Program-made: the position numbers and the translations under genes
Assembly: GCA_905479575.1 (NCBI GenBank)
Contig: CAJQNB010000041.1
Span: 1 to 64,000 of the forward strand
Source of the DNA: an uncultured Pseudophaeobacter sp.
Lineage (GTDB): Bacteria > Pseudomonadota > Alphaproteobacteria > Rhodobacterales > Rhodobacteraceae
Direction: 5' to 3'
Length of the DNA stretch: 64,000 nucleotides
Notes under the pieces: generated by a model
Seen by the model: only the letters and a program-made list of their open reading frames with translations
What the model was told of the DNA's origin: nothing
The model's database searches: none
Part shown: piece after piece, positions 1 to 8,198 of the stretch
How the letters are laid out: every line of letters begins with the position of its first letter
Position numbering within the stretch: position 1 is the stretch's first letter

Positions 1-1
1 T

Positions 2-280
2 GATGAAAGCACAGCCGCGCGCGTGGCGAAACTGGCCCGGATCAAGGTCGCCCCCGAGGCGCTGCCCGCGCTGGCACAGGAATTCAACGTTATTCTGGGC
101 TTTATCGAGCAATTGAGCGAAGTGGACGTGGACGGTGTGGAGCCGATGACGTCCGTCACGCCCCAGCGTCTGAAACGCCGCGCAGATGTGGTCAATGACG
201 GCAACCGGCAGGCGGCTGTGCTGAAGAACGCTCCGGACGCGCGCGAGGGGTTCTTTGCCGTGCCAAAGGTGATCGAATAA
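2..280 (+). CDS. gatC: Glutamyl-tRNA(Gln)/Asp-tRNA(Asn) amidotransferase subunit C, 5' truncated
   Basis: Small subunit of the GatCAB complex, which amidates Glu-tRNA(Gln) (or Asp-tRNA(Asn)) in the cytoplasm. The frame is open to the left edge and begins [16 protein letters not shown], the usual alphaproteobacterial GatC N-terminus minus about three residues, so the true ATG lies just outside the window. The GTG at 23 is an internal Val, not the start. The 92 visible residues fit the usual ~95. The C-terminus ([12 protein letters not shown]) is complete. The stop overlaps the gatA ATG by one base (TAATG), indicating translational coupling. Confidence 0.95.
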   Translation, partial: DESTAARVAKLARIKVAPEALPALAQEFNVILGFIEQLSEVDVDGVEPMTSVTPQRLKRRADVVNDGNRQAAVLKNAPDAREGFFAVPKVIE

Positions 281-1767
281 TGTCTGATCTGAACAAACTG
301 GGGCTGGCCGATGCCCGTGATGCCCTGCGCGCGGGCGACACCACGTCGAAGGAACTGACCGAAGCCTGCCTGAAAGCCATCGACGGGGCAGGGGCGTTGA
401 ACGCCTTTGTGCACCGCACGCCTGAGATTGCCATGGCACAGGCCGCGGCGGCGGACGTGCGACTGAAAGAGGGCGATGCCCCTGCGATGTGCGGTTTGCC
501 CATCGGGATCAAGGACCTGTTCTGCACCAAGGGCGTGCCGTCACAGGCGGGCAGCCGTATCTTGCAGGGTTTCTTGCCGGAGTATGAAAGCACGGTCAGC
601 CAGAACCTGTTTAATGCAGGTGCGGTGATGCTGGGCAAGCTGAACATGGACGAATTCGCCATGGGGTCGTCGAATGAGACATCCGTTTACGGCAATGCGG
701 TGAACCCGTGGCGGCGCGGCAATGATGCCAGTGCCTTGACGCCGGGTGGATCATCCGGTGGGTCTGCGGCGGCGGTGGCGGCTGACCTGTGTCTGACCGC
801 AACCGGCACCGATACGGGCGGCTCCATCCGCCAGCCTGCGGCCTTTACCGGAATCGTGGGGATCAAACCGACCTACGGGCGCTGTTCGCGTTGGGGCATC
901 GTGGCCTTTGCTTCGTCTCTGGATCAGGCCGGACCGATGACCAAATCCGTGCGCGATGCGGCCATCATGCTAGAGGCGATGTGTGGCCATGACCCCAAGG
1001 ATTCGACCAGTGCCGATCTGGCCGTGCCTGATTTCGAGAAGGCGCTGACCGGCGATGTCCGGGGCAAGAAGATTGGTATCCCCCGCGAGTACCGCATGGA
1101 CGGCATGCCCGAAGAGATCGAGACGCTTTGGCAGGACGGCATCGCGATGATGAAGGACGCAGGTGCCGAGATTATCGACATCTCGTTGCCGCACACCAAA
1201 TATGCGCTGCCGGCTTATTATGTGATCGCACCGGCCGAGGCGTCCAGTAACCTGGCGCGCTATGACGGGGTGCGCTACGGCAACCGTGCCACGCTGGAGG
1301 CCGGCGATGGCATCACCGAGATGTATGAAAAAACCCGCGCTCAGGGCTTTGGCGACGAGGTGCAGCGCCGTGTCATGGTTGGTACCTATGTGCTGTCGGC
1401 AGGCTTTTATGACGCCTATTACAACCGGGCACGCCGGGTGCGCAGCCTGATCAAGCAAGACTTTGAAAACGTCTTTGCAGCGGGTGTGGATGCGATCCTG
1501 ACTCCGGCCACACCGTCGGCCGCCTTTGGTCTGGGAGAGATGTCGGATGCGGATCCAGTTGCAATGTATCTGCTGGATGTCTTTACCGTCACAGTGAACC
1601 TTGCAGGGTTGCCGGGCATTGCTCTGCCAGCTGGGCTCGACAGCCAGGGATTGCCGCTTGGCCTGCAGCTGATTGGCCGTCCTTGGGAAGAGGGTGACCT
1701 GCTGAACACCGCCTATGCACTGGAGCAATCCACAGGATTTGTGGCAAAGCCCGGAAAATGGTGGTAA
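280..1767 (+). CDS. gatA: Glutamyl-tRNA(Gln)/Asp-tRNA(Asn) amidotransferase subunit A
   Basis: Glutaminase subunit of GatCAB: it releases ammonia from glutamine, and the ammonia is passed to GatB to transamidate the misacylated tRNA. At 495 residues it is family length. The amidase-signature triad is visible: Lys78 in GIKDL, cis-Ser158 in GGSSGGS and nucleophile Ser182 in TGGSIRQPA. The start overlaps the gatC stop. gatB is not downstream; the next gene begins 39 bp later and is unrelated, so gatB must lie elsewhere, as is common in Rhodobacterales. Several long antisense frames over this gene are GC-driven shadows. Confidence 0.98.
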   Translation: MSDLNKLGLADARDALRAGDTTSKELTEACLKAIDGAGALNAFVHRTPEIAMAQAAAADVRLKEGDAPAMCGLPIGIKDLFCTKGVPSQAGSRILQGFLPEYESTVSQNLFNAGAVMLGKLNMDEFAMGSSNETSVYGNAVNPWRRGNDASALTPGGSSGGSAAAVAADLCLTATGTDTGGSIRQPAAFTGIVGIKPTYGRCSRWGIVAFASSLDQAGPMTKSVRDAAIMLEAMCGHDPKDSTSADLAVPDFEKALTGDVRGKKIGIPREYRMDGMPEEIETLWQDGIAMMKDAGAEIIDISLPHTKYALPAYYVIAPAEASSNLARYDGVRYGNRATLEAGDGITEMYEKTRAQGFGDEVQRRVMVGTYVLSAGFYDAYYNRARRVRSLIKQDFENVFAAGVDAILTPATPSAAFGLGEMSDADPVAMYLLDVFTVTVNLAGLPGIALPAGLDSQGLPLGLQLIGRPWEEGDLLNTAYALEQSTGFVAKPGKWW

Positions 1768-1806
1768 AGATCCTCTCAAAGAAGAGCAGATAAACAGGTA
1801 AAGCCT

Positions 1807-2601
1807 ATGCGTGTCGTTGTTACACTTGTTGCCCTTGGCAGTATTCTATCCCTCGCAGCATGTAGCCCACCGGTACCAGATAGCGCAGCGGGCGTCGGCA
1901 TTGATGGCGACCCCTTTGCCCCGCCGCCCGCGGCGGGGACCACCATCACTGGCGATCCTCTGGTGCCGCCGGCTCGGATTTCCAGCGAAACTCTGCCACT
2001 CGCAAATGAGCCGTTGCCCACTGCGCCACGCAGCCCTGCCAGCAGCAGTGTCGCGTCGAGCTATGGATCGGGCAGTGGCAGCACTGCGGCGGCTGATATC
2101 GCGGCAGAAACCCGGGCCGCCCTACAGGCCGCCGGAGCCAATTCCGGGCAGGCACCGGTAGAGGCAAGCCCCTCCAATCCGGCACCCGCCTTGATTGGCA
2201 ATCCGGGCATTTCCGATGAAAACAATTTTGACGCGGTCGCCGCGCGTCAAACAATTGAAAGTGACGCGCAACGCTTGGCCAATCAGCGCTCGCAATACCA
2301 GCAGGTCGCGCCCACGGCCTTGCCGTCTCAGACTGGCAGCCGCGACCCAAATATCGTGCAATACGCCCTCAGCACCTCCCATCCGGTTGGGACCAAAGTC
2401 TATAGCCGTGCCGGGATCAATCTGCGCAGCCGGTCTGCACGTAATTGCGCCGGGTTCCGCTCGCCCGATCAGGCACAGATTGCCTTTCTTCAGGCGGGGG
2501 GCCCAAAGCGGGATCGTAAAGCGCTGGATCCGGATGGAGACGGCTATGCCTGCAGCTGGGATCCCAGCCCCTATCGGCTGGCAGTACGCGGCAAGTCCTG
2601 A
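1807..2601 (+). CDS. Excalibur-domain lipoprotein
   Basis: Predicted lipoprotein of 264 residues. The N-terminal signal ends in a lipobox (LSLAAC, Cys19). A long Pro/Ala/Ser-rich low-complexity middle follows. The C-terminal ~55 residues hold an excalibur-type calcium-binding motif: NLRSRSARNCAGF, a Gln/Ala-rich helix, then LDPDGDGYACSWD, with two cysteines placed as in the family. The domain is associated with extracellular calcium binding; no enzymatic role is evident. The stop overlaps the ATG of the next gene by one base (TGATG), so it is probably co-translated with the amidase and acts at the cell envelope. Confidence 0.8.
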   Translation: MRVVVTLVALGSILSLAACSPPVPDSAAGVGIDGDPFAPPPAAGTTITGDPLVPPARISSETLPLANEPLPTAPRSPASSSVASSYGSGSGSTAAADIAAETRAALQAAGANSGQAPVEASPSNPAPALIGNPGISDENNFDAVAARQTIESDAQRLANQRSQYQQVAPTALPSQTGSRDPNIVQYALSTSHPVGTKVYSRAGINLRSRSARNCAGFRSPDQAQIAFLQAGGPKRDRKALDPDGDGYACSWDPSPYRLAVRGKS

Positions 2602-3341
2602 TGCCCGATCTGGGGGAGGTTTCGGTGGACGGTTCTGGCGCGGTTGGTGCGGTCCCTCCACTGCAGGCCCAGTGGTGTCCCAGCCCCAATTTTGGGGCGC
2701 GACGGGACGGGCTGCGCCCCAGTCTGGTTGTGGTGCACTATACCGCAATGCAAAGCGCTGAGGCGGCTTTGGCGCGCCTCTGTGATCCAGCGGCTGAAGT
2801 CTCCGCGCACTACCTGATTGGGGGCGATGGGCGTCTTTGGCAGATGGTGTCTGAAGACCAGCGCGCCTGGCATGCTGGGGCGGGAGAATGGTCCGGGTTG
2901 GATGACATCAATTCCCGCTCTATCGGTATTGAGCTGGACAACACCGGTACGCATCCCTTTTCTGAACCGCAGATGGCTGTGCTGGAGGGCGCGCTGGCTC
3001 AAATCCTTGCGCGTTGGTCGATTGCGCCAGAAGGGGTGATTGGTCACTCTGACATGGCACCGGGGCGCAAGGCTGACCCGGGCCCGCGCTTCGACTGGGC
3101 GCGGCTTGCGAACCTTGGATTGGCGCGGGCGGTCCCGGCAACTCTTGGAGCAAGCCTGCTTGACCCTGGCGTTGCACTGGAAGATATGCTCCGCCGCTAT
3201 GCGCGCGATCTGGGATATACCGCTGCGGTTGATGATATGACGCTCTTGTCTGCCCTGCGATCCCGCTACCGGCCCTGGGCGACGGGGCCGTTGGTTGCGG
3301 AAGATCTGGCACCTTTGGCGCAATCAGAGATCTGGGTTTAA
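2601..3341 (+). CDS. N-acetylmuramoyl-L-alanine amidase (Amidase_2, AmiD/AmpD type)
   Basis: Zinc amidase predicted to cleave the MurNAc-L-Ala bond of peptidoglycan or of anhydro-muropeptides. Family landmarks in order: VVVHYTA (His46), the SAHYLI segment near 69, GIELDN (Glu111), GHSDMAPGRKADPG (His149, Asp159). These give the His/His/Asp zinc site. The protein has 246 residues with no clear signal peptide, which fits a cytoplasmic AmpD-like muropeptide recycler better than lipoprotein AmiD, though the N-terminal 25 residues are variable. It is coupled to the excalibur lipoprotein upstream and ends ~150 bp before rnpB. Confidence 0.85.
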   Translation: MPDLGEVSVDGSGAVGAVPPLQAQWCPSPNFGARRDGLRPSLVVVHYTAMQSAEAALARLCDPAAEVSAHYLIGGDGRLWQMVSEDQRAWHAGAGEWSGLDDINSRSIGIELDNTGTHPFSEPQMAVLEGALAQILARWSIAPEGVIGHSDMAPGRKADPGPRFDWARLANLGLARAVPATLGASLLDPGVALEDMLRRYARDLGYTAAVDDMTLLSALRSRYRPWATGPLVAEDLAPLAQSEIWV

Positions 3342-3454
3342 GCGATATGCGGGGCTTTGCCGCGCGCTGCGAGATAGTATTGGCCAACGCAAATCCCAAA
3401 ACCTATTCATTGGACCAAAGGCCAAGAGGGGCAGAGCCCCTGTTCGCTTACCGC

Positions 3455-3483
3455 TTGACGCGCGTTGCCGGGGGGAATAGGCG
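3455..3483 (+). promoter_or_regulatory. Promoter of rnpB
   Basis: TTGACG (3455-3460), a 17-bp spacer, and TAGGCG (3478-3483). A start 7 bp past the -10 falls at ~3490, exactly where the P1 helix of RNase P RNA begins. This agreement supports the call although the -10 is weak. Confidence 0.6.
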
Positions 3484-3489
3484 GGCAAG

Positions 3490-3911
3490 GCGCAGAAGGC
3501 TGGACGGCCGCGCTGAGGGCTTGCCCTTCGCGAGGAAAGTCCGGACTCCCTAAAGCAACGGTGCCGGGTAACGCCCGGGCGGGGTGACCCGACGGATAGC
3601 GCCACAGAAACAAACCGCCACGCCGTGGCTGCCTTCGGGTGATCACTTTGGCGTGGTAAGGGTGAAACGGTGGGGTAAGAGCCCACCGCGCCGCTGGCAA
3701 CAGGGGTGGCAAGGCAAGCCCCACCGGGAGCAATGCCAAATAGGGTCCCCGCGCAGGCAGGTCGGCACCAGCCGAAACCGCTGCTAGGCTTGCTTTAGCC
3801 GAGAGGGACCGGGTTGGCAGCTAGAGGTGCATAGCAATATGCATCGCAGAGGAATGGTCGTCTAAGGAGCGCAAGCTCTGGGACAAAATCCGGCTTACAG
3901 GCCTTCTGCGC
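3490..3911 (+). ncRNA. rnpB: RNase P RNA (bacterial type A)
   Basis: Catalytic RNA of RNase P, which matures the 5' ends of tRNAs. The conserved 5' core GAGGAAAGTCCGGACTCC is at 3532-3549 and the conserved 3' core ACAAAATCCGGCTTACAG at 3883-3900. The ends are set by a perfect 11-bp P1 helix (3490-3500 with 3901-3911). The length of ~422 nt fits alphaproteobacterial type A RNAs. The AGAGGAATGGTCG block near 3848-3860 is the usual P-domain landmark. Open frames inside this interval are not genes. The exact 5' and 3' ends may be off by a few bases. Confidence 0.95.
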
Positions 3912-3943
3912 ATTTTCCGACACAGCAAACCTCCTAAGGGGGA

Positions 3944-3975
3944 GCGGCAGCACGGCGGCTGTCGCGGCCGGTTTT
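3944..3975 (+). terminator. Possible rnpB terminator
   Basis: GCGGCAG (3944-3950) can pair with CTGTCGC (3959-3965, one G-U), followed by GGCCGG and TTTT at 3972-3975. The stem is short and the T-run is offset by six bases, so this is weak. The rest of 3976-4127 holds only the rpmG leader. Confidence 0.3.
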
Positions 3976-4039
3976 GGGGAACAAGAGGCAGAAAGAAGAG
4001 CTGTATGGCGAATTCCAGGGCAAAGCTGTGGGAATCCTA

Positions 4040-4067
4040 TTGACTCGGAGGCTGTGACGGGTACAAG
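4040..4067 (+). promoter_or_regulatory. Possible rpmG promoter
   Basis: TTGACT (4040-4045), a 16-bp spacer, TACAAG (4062-4067), about 60 bp before the rpmG ATG. The -35 is good and the -10 poor. Confidence 0.35.
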
Positions 4068-4127
4068 CCACGCTCGTATAGGAATTTACCGAGAGGCCCC
4101 TGCCTTTTCGGACGCAGGAGAAGCACC

Positions 4128-4295
4128 ATGGCGAAGCCTACCACAATTAAGATCCGCCTGAACTCGACCGCGGGCACTGGCCACTTCTACGTGACCAAAA
4201 AGAACGCACGCACCATGACCGAGAAAATGGTTATCCGTAAGTATGACCCGGTTGTGCGCAAGCATGTTGAGTACAAAGAAGGCAAAATCAAGTAA
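4128..4295 (+). CDS. rpmG: 50S ribosomal protein L33
   Basis: Ribosomal protein of 55 residues, exactly the family length. The sequence runs [20 protein letters not shown], then [20 protein letters not shown], then [15 protein letters not shown]. It lacks the CxxC zinc pairs of the C+ paralogue, so it is the common Cys-free type. A good Shine-Dalgarno (CAGGAG, 4115-4120) lies 7 bases before the ATG, and a strong intrinsic terminator follows 25 bp after the stop, so this is a single-gene transcript. The gene is below the usual ORF length cut-off and is easily missed. Confidence 0.97.
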   Translation: MAKPTTIKIRLNSTAGTGHFYVTKKNARTMTEKMVIRKYDPVVRKHVEYKEGKIK

Positions 4296-4320
4296 GCCTT
4301 TCTTGTTCTTTCAAGGTATT

Positions 4321-4348
4321 AAGGGTCACGCAATGCGTGGCCCTTTTT
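4321..4348 (+). terminator. Intrinsic terminator of rpmG
   Basis: GGGTCACGC (4323-4331), loop AAT, GCGTGGCCC (4335-4343, one G-U), directly followed by TTTTT (4344-4348). Confidence 0.9.
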
Positions 4349-4564
4349 CGTTTTCGACCTTATTGCGCCCTGAGGCCCCGCCATTACCTGACTGCACCTT
4401 TTGCGCGAAGGGCCTGTTGAGGCGGCGGTTGGTGCGGGTGTGTCCAGCCATCTGGCCATCTGAGGGTCGCTAAAATTCAATTGGAAACAGCTGAAAAAGC
4501 GCATCATTCTAAATTTGGTAAGGCCTGATTTTGCCCCATTCTTTGCCTAGGTAGGTGGGGTGGA

Positions 4565-5026
4565 ATGGTGAAAATGGGTGTTGTCATGGTAAAGAGTATG
4601 TTGTTTAGCGCCGCGTTTGTGTTTGCGGTTGGTCCCGAGGCTATCCCGGTTTCGGCAAATGTTGTTCCCCTGCCCATGGAGGTCGCGGCCACTGACCTGC
4701 AGGTTGGCGGGCCGCAAACAAATCTGGACAGCGTGGCGGTGCAGCCCGTCCGAGGAAATGAACCGGTTGCCTCTGGCAGTCAGCAGCGGGTGGTGCAGGT
4801 TTTGGGGCGGTCGCTGTCTCTGTCTCTCATGCGGGCAGATCGCATGGGATTGGCGGTTCTGAGCGTGCCAAAGCGCAGTGTGATTGCCAGCCTCCCCAAT
4901 CTAGAACCCGATGCCTTTCGCAGTCTTGTGGCCGTAGAATCGGGCTGTCGCCCGGTTGGGCGGGTGCAAGTGGTCGGCGGCAGAGGTGGCACACTGGCGC
5001 TGGCAACAGGGCTGTCCTGTAGTTAA
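4565..5026 (+). CDS. Hypothetical exported protein
   Basis: 153 residues, unrecognised. In-frame ATGs occur at 4565, 4574 and 4586. The purine-rich AGGTGGGGTGGA stretch just before 4565 favours the first, but starting at 4586 gives a cleaner signal peptide (MVKSMLFSAAFVFAVGPEAI). No clear domain is seen; the middle is Val/Arg/Ser-rich (RVVQVLGRSLSLSLMRADR), with two cysteines near the C-terminus. It is isolated between the rpmG terminator and a convergent acetyltransferase. It may be a lineage-specific envelope protein; the function is unknown. Confidence 0.55.
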   Translation: MVKMGVVMVKSMLFSAAFVFAVGPEAIPVSANVVPLPMEVAATDLQVGGPQTNLDSVAVQPVRGNEPVASGSQQRVVQVLGRSLSLSLMRADRMGLAVLSVPKRSVIASLPNLEPDAFRSLVAVESGCRPVGRVQVVGGRGGTLALATGLSCS

Positions 5027-5117
5027 CAGCCCAGGCGCTTCCCTTCCCAACAGGTTTCGGCCTGCGTTCGCCCTAGGGTCGCCCTGAGGTCGACCCTGGC
5101 TCAGCGCGGCCAGCTCG

Positions 5118-5591
5118 TTAGGCTCGCCATTCAGCCATGGTCACGACCGGCTGCAAGCCCAGACCTTCAAACAGGCCCGCCGAGGCGCTGTTGAAGGGGG
5201 CATAGGTGGTGGCAATGGTGCTGACATCTTCGGCCTCTGCCCGCTGTTTGACCGCCGTGAGCAAGGCCTGGCCAACGCCCATGCGGCGAAACGCCTTGGC
5301 GGTGGCGATGTGATGTACCATCACGCGGGTCTCCTCAAATCGGATGGGCAGCGGCGGGCGGTGCTCGATGCCAAAGATGGTATAGCCCAACAGCGCCCCC
5401 TGGGGGCTCTCAGCGATCAGGGCGGTGATCGCGTCTTCCTGTAGCCAGCCCTGCAACCACTGCTCAAGCGCCGCGTCTGAGGGGGCTGCCGGGTAGCGGG
5501 CGGGCTGATGTTCAACATGCAGGGCATGCAGCTCTTGCAAGAGCGGGACAAGGCGGCTGGCCTGGCTGGGCGGCAGGTCTAGAATTTCCAT
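5118..5591 (-). CDS. GNAT family N-acetyltransferase
   Basis: 157-residue single-domain GNAT enzyme that would transfer acetyl from acetyl-CoA to an amine. The acetyl-CoA-binding motif A is visible as RRMGVGQALL (about residues 102-111), preceded by the beta4 strand VMVHHIATAKAF and followed by a typical alpha4/beta6 pattern ending AGLFEGLGLQPVVTMAEW. The substrate cannot be read from sequence. It lies downstream of the BI-1 gene on the same strand, but an intrinsic terminator lies between them, so it is probably transcribed separately. Confidence 0.85.
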   Translation of the reverse strand: MEILDLPPSQASRLVPLLQELHALHVEHQPARYPAAPSDAALEQWLQGWLQEDAITALIAESPQGALLGYTIFGIEHRPPLPIRFEETRVMVHHIATAKAFRRMGVGQALLTAVKQRAEAEDVSTIATTYAPFNSASAGLFEGLGLQPVVTMAEWRA

Positions 5592-5631
5592 TGGTGTTCC
5601 TAAGTCTCAATAAGGGGATGAAATAATCTGC

Positions 5632-5665
5632 AAAAACAAAAAGGGCGGATCCTTGTGATCCGCCC
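5632..5665 (-). terminator. Intrinsic terminator of the BI-1 gene
   Basis: On the minus strand GGGCGGATC (5665-5657), loop ACAAG, GATCCGCCC (5651-5643), then TTTTTGTTTTTG across 5642-5631. It is 32 bp past the BI-1 stop. Confidence 0.9.
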
Positions 5666-5696
5666 CTCGCTTTAGGTCTTGGAATGTCTGTGTCGC

Positions 5697-6473
5697 TTAT
5701 TCGCGGTTTCCAAGCAGCTGGAGCAGCATGACGAAAAGGTTGATGAAGTCCAGATAGAGGCTCAGCGCGCCCATGATCGCGGCCTTGCCCAGCCATTCCT
5801 GATCGCCGGTATGGGCCATCTCAAGGTAGGTCGTCTTGATCTTTTGCGTGTCATAGGCGGTGAGGCCGGCAAAGATCAGCACCCCAATGACGGAAATCGC
5901 AAAGGCCATGGCGCCGGACTGCAAGAACATGTTGACGATAGAGGCAACGATCAGACCGATGAGTCCCATGATCAGGAAAGCGCCCATTGCGCTGAGGTCC
6001 TTTTTAGTGGTGTAACCCACCAGGGACAGGCCAGCAAAAGAGATCGCTGTGATCAGGAAGACCTGAATGATCGACTGACCTGTGTAGACTAGGAAGATCG
6101 AGCTGAGCGACAGGCCCATGACGGCGGCAAAAGCATAGAACAGCAGCTGCACACCGGCGGCGGGCATGCGGTTGGCGGCGGCACCAAAGCCAAAGATGAA
6201 GGCCAGCGGTGCCAGCATGATCACCCATTTCAGCGGCGACAGGTAAATCGCATTGCCAAAGCTGGTCAGGTATTTGCCCTCGGCGATCATGGCTGTGGCG
6301 TTGGCTGGGTCAGAGGTCACCGCCAGGTTGGACAGGGCCCAAGCAGCCAGAAAGGTGATAAACAGGCCTGCGGACATTGTGCCGTAGACCTTATTCATAT
6401 GGGCGCGTAGCCCCGCGTCGATTTGAGCAGAGCTTACCCCTGCTGCGGATCTCATCGTATCAAACTGTGCCAT
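5697..6473 (-). CDS. Bax inhibitor-1 / YccA family membrane protein
   Basis: 258-residue inner-membrane protein of the BI-1 (TMBIM/YccA) family. About seven hydrophobic segments are visible from residue ~30 on (GLFITFLAAWALSNLAV, WVIMLAPLAFIFGFGAA, LLFYAFAAVMGLSLSSIFLV, and so on). The family signature GLTAYDTQKIKTTY lies near residue 205, with its conserved Asp. Bacterial members are proposed calcium-leak channels or modulators of FtsH-type quality control; the role here is not determinable. It is a single-gene transcript with its own terminator. Confidence 0.9.
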   Translation of the reverse strand: MAQFDTMRSAAGVSSAQIDAGLRAHMNKVYGTMSAGLFITFLAAWALSNLAVTSDPANATAMIAEGKYLTSFGNAIYLSPLKWVIMLAPLAFIFGFGAAANRMPAAGVQLLFYAFAAVMGLSLSSIFLVYTGQSIIQVFLITAISFAGLSLVGYTTKKDLSAMGAFLIMGLIGLIVASIVNMFLQSGAMAFAISVIGVLIFAGLTAYDTQKIKTTYLEMAHTGDQEWLGKAAIMGALSLYLDFINLFVMLLQLLGNRE

Positions 6474-6610
6474 GTATCATGGTCTCCGTTCCAAATTCTC
6501 CCTCGCCGAGCCGAGCCCGCGTCATAACGGACCAAGTGGCGTTCCCGCTAAATATCGGGTGTCTTGGGCAAGCGTTCAAGTCTTTGTGCAGAGAAACAGC
6601 TTAAAAACGT

Positions 6611-6643
6611 AAAAAGACCTGCCGCATAGATTGGGCAGGTCTT
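6611..6643 (-). terminator. Intrinsic terminator downstream of the DUF1127 gene
   Basis: On the minus strand AAGACCTGCC (6643-6634), a 10-nt loop, GGCAGGTCTT (6623-6614), then TTT: a 10-bp perfect stem with a T-run. It lies ~125 nt past the DUF1127 stop, leaving a long structured 3' region in between. Confidence 0.85.
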
Positions 6644-6696
6644 CGTGTTGGTTTGGTTTTGGGGTCACTCGCTGTTTGATCAGCTTGGAAGCGGAA

Positions 6697-6737
6697 AAAC
6701 GGCCTGACGGCTTTTGCCAAGATAAACGGCCTGACGG
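6697..6737 (-). repeat. Two 14-bp direct repeats in the DUF1127 3' region
   Basis: AAACGGCCTGACGG occurs at 6697-6710 and again at 6724-6737 on the plus strand (CCGTCAGGCCGTTT in the transcript), period 27 bp. On the transcript each copy is preceded by a CTTGGC segment, so the repeated unit is longer than the exact match. The copies lie between the DUF1127 stop (6767) and its terminator. Confidence 0.8.
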
Positions 6738-6766
6738 TTCCAGCCAAGGTGTGTTGGATCAACGGG

Positions 6767-7000
6767 TTAGTCTTTCCAGCTCTCAGGGGCATCCCAGACC
6801 GAACGGCCGGCCTCTTGCAGGGCGTCGCGGCGGCTGATGCCGATATCTTCCAGGGCGCGGGCATCTAGGGCGCGCAGCGCGCGACGCTGACGCAGCAGCT
6901 CAAGGCGGGTTGTCACAAAGGACAACAGGCTCAAGCGGGCGGGTGCCTTTGTACCTGGCAGTGCTTGGGCTGAGTGGTGGGCGTTTACGCTATAGGTCAT
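6767..7000 (-). CDS. DUF1127 (YjiS-like) small protein
   Basis: 77 residues. The C-terminal half has the DUF1127 pattern: arginine-rich helix LRQRRALRALDARALEDIGI followed by SRRDALQEA. The N-terminal ~30 residues are variable. In Rhodobacter sphaeroides a DUF1127 protein (CcaF1) binds RNA and is made from a transcript that also yields stress sRNAs; that is known of the family, not shown here. The start has a strong Shine-Dalgarno (AAGGACAAG). It is divergent from a LysR regulator 124 bp away. The 3' region carries repeats and a terminator. Confidence 0.88.
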   Translation of the reverse strand: MTYSVNAHHSAQALPGTKAPARLSLLSFVTTRLELLRQRRALRALDARALEDIGISRRDALQEAGRSVWDAPESWKD

Positions 7001-7086
7001 CTTTCTTGTCCTTTCGTTAGAATTTGATATGTTTCTGGGTCTGCATCATTTCTGTTGATGTATATGCGCGCTTATGATCTATTTTG

Positions 7087-7115
7087 AAAACGAATGTTTT
7101 TGATGAAACACATCA
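7087..7115 (+). promoter_or_regulatory. Palindromes in the DUF1127/LysR divergent promoter region
   Basis: Two short inverted repeats: AAAAC-GAAT-GTTTT (7087-7100 less one base) and TGATG-AAACA-CATCA (7101-7115). The second ends 9 bp before the LysR ATG, so binding there would affect the regulator's own expression. These are candidate operators only. Confidence 0.35.
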
Positions 7116-7124
7116 GAGGTTGTG

Positions 7125-8006
7125 ATGGCGCGTAATTTGGATATCACCACGCTGCGGTCTTTTGTTGCCGTGGCAGACTATGGCGGCGTAACGCGGGCGG
7201 CGGGGTTTTTGCATCTGACCCAGTCGGCGGTCTCGATGCAGCTCAAGCGGTTGGAAGAGCTTCTGGGCCTGGCGCTGCTGGATCGCTCGGGACGGACCAT
7301 CGCCTTGACGCCCTCAGGGGAACAGCTGTTGGGCTATGCCCGGCGTATGGTTGCGCTGAATGATGAGGTCATAGGGCGTTTGACGGACCAGGCCTATGAA
7401 GGCGAGGTGGTGTTGGGGGTGCCCCACGATGTGGTCTACCCGGTCATTCCCCAGGTGTTACAGCGCTTCAATGCCAGCTTTCCACGGGTGAATGTCAATC
7501 TGGTGACATCTAATACCCGCGATTTGAAGGCTGGCTTTGCCAAGGGGACGTATGATCTGATTCTGACCACCGAAAGCGGTGCCAGCGAGGGCGGCGAAAC
7601 CATCCACGAGATGCCCCTGCGCTGGGTTGGCGCCCCTAATGGCTCTGCCTGGCGGCAAAAGCCGCTGCGGCTGGGGTTTTGTCGCGCCTGCATCTTTCGT
7701 CCGGTGGCCACGGCTAAACTGGATGAGGCGGGGGTCGAATGGGATATGGCGGTCGACAGCGAATCTGATCGCACAGTAGAGGCCACGATCAGCGCCGATC
7801 TGGCGGTTGGCGTCTTGCTGGAGGGGACAATCCCCGCCCATCAAGAGGCGATCGACCACGGGGGGCTGCTGCCAGAGCTGCCGATCCAGCATATCAACCT
7901 TTATGGGGCGGCGAGTGTCAGGGCCAGCTATGTTGGGGATCTTGCCCTGGTCATCCGCCAGGGCTACGCTGCCCTACGCCCGGTTCAGTTGCGCTCTGCA
8001 GGCTAA
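7125..8006 (+). CDS. LysR family transcriptional regulator
   Basis: 293-residue LysR-type regulator. The N-terminal winged HTH is clear (LDITTLRSFVAVADYGGVTR, then AAGFLHLTQSAVSMQLKRLE), followed by a periplasmic-binding-like effector domain from ~90 on (GEVVLGVPHDVVYPVIPQVL). ATG at 7125 is preferred over the adjacent GTG at 7122 because AGAGG lies six bases upstream of it. It is divergent from the DUF1127 gene, which is its most likely target besides itself. The effector is unknown. Confidence 0.9.
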   Translation: MARNLDITTLRSFVAVADYGGVTRAAGFLHLTQSAVSMQLKRLEELLGLALLDRSGRTIALTPSGEQLLGYARRMVALNDEVIGRLTDQAYEGEVVLGVPHDVVYPVIPQVLQRFNASFPRVNVNLVTSNTRDLKAGFAKGTYDLILTTESGASEGGETIHEMPLRWVGAPNGSAWRQKPLRLGFCRACIFRPVATAKLDEAGVEWDMAVDSESDRTVEATISADLAVGVLLEGTIPAHQEAIDHGGLLPELPIQHINLYGAASVRASYVGDLALVIRQGYAALRPVQLRSAG

Positions 8007-8198
8007 AGCTAGGCCGCCAAAGCGCCTGCAAGCCTACATATCGGCAACAGCGGGGCAGCGCAGCAGGGCGCTGTCCGGTCTGCCCCATTTTGCGCTTCTG
8101 CCTGTGCCCGTCCCAGAGCTTCCGCGTCTTTCCCTTGGTAGGGCCGCGGGTCCTGGCTGGGATTTCAGCGGCCAGGTCGGCCAGGTCAGTCTGGGTGG

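Noticed and set aside
970-1779. 269-codon minus-strand frame over gatA
   Set aside because: It lies wholly antisense to a gene with complete catalytic motifs; its protein is His/Arg/Gln-rich and resembles no family, as expected of a GC-driven shadow.
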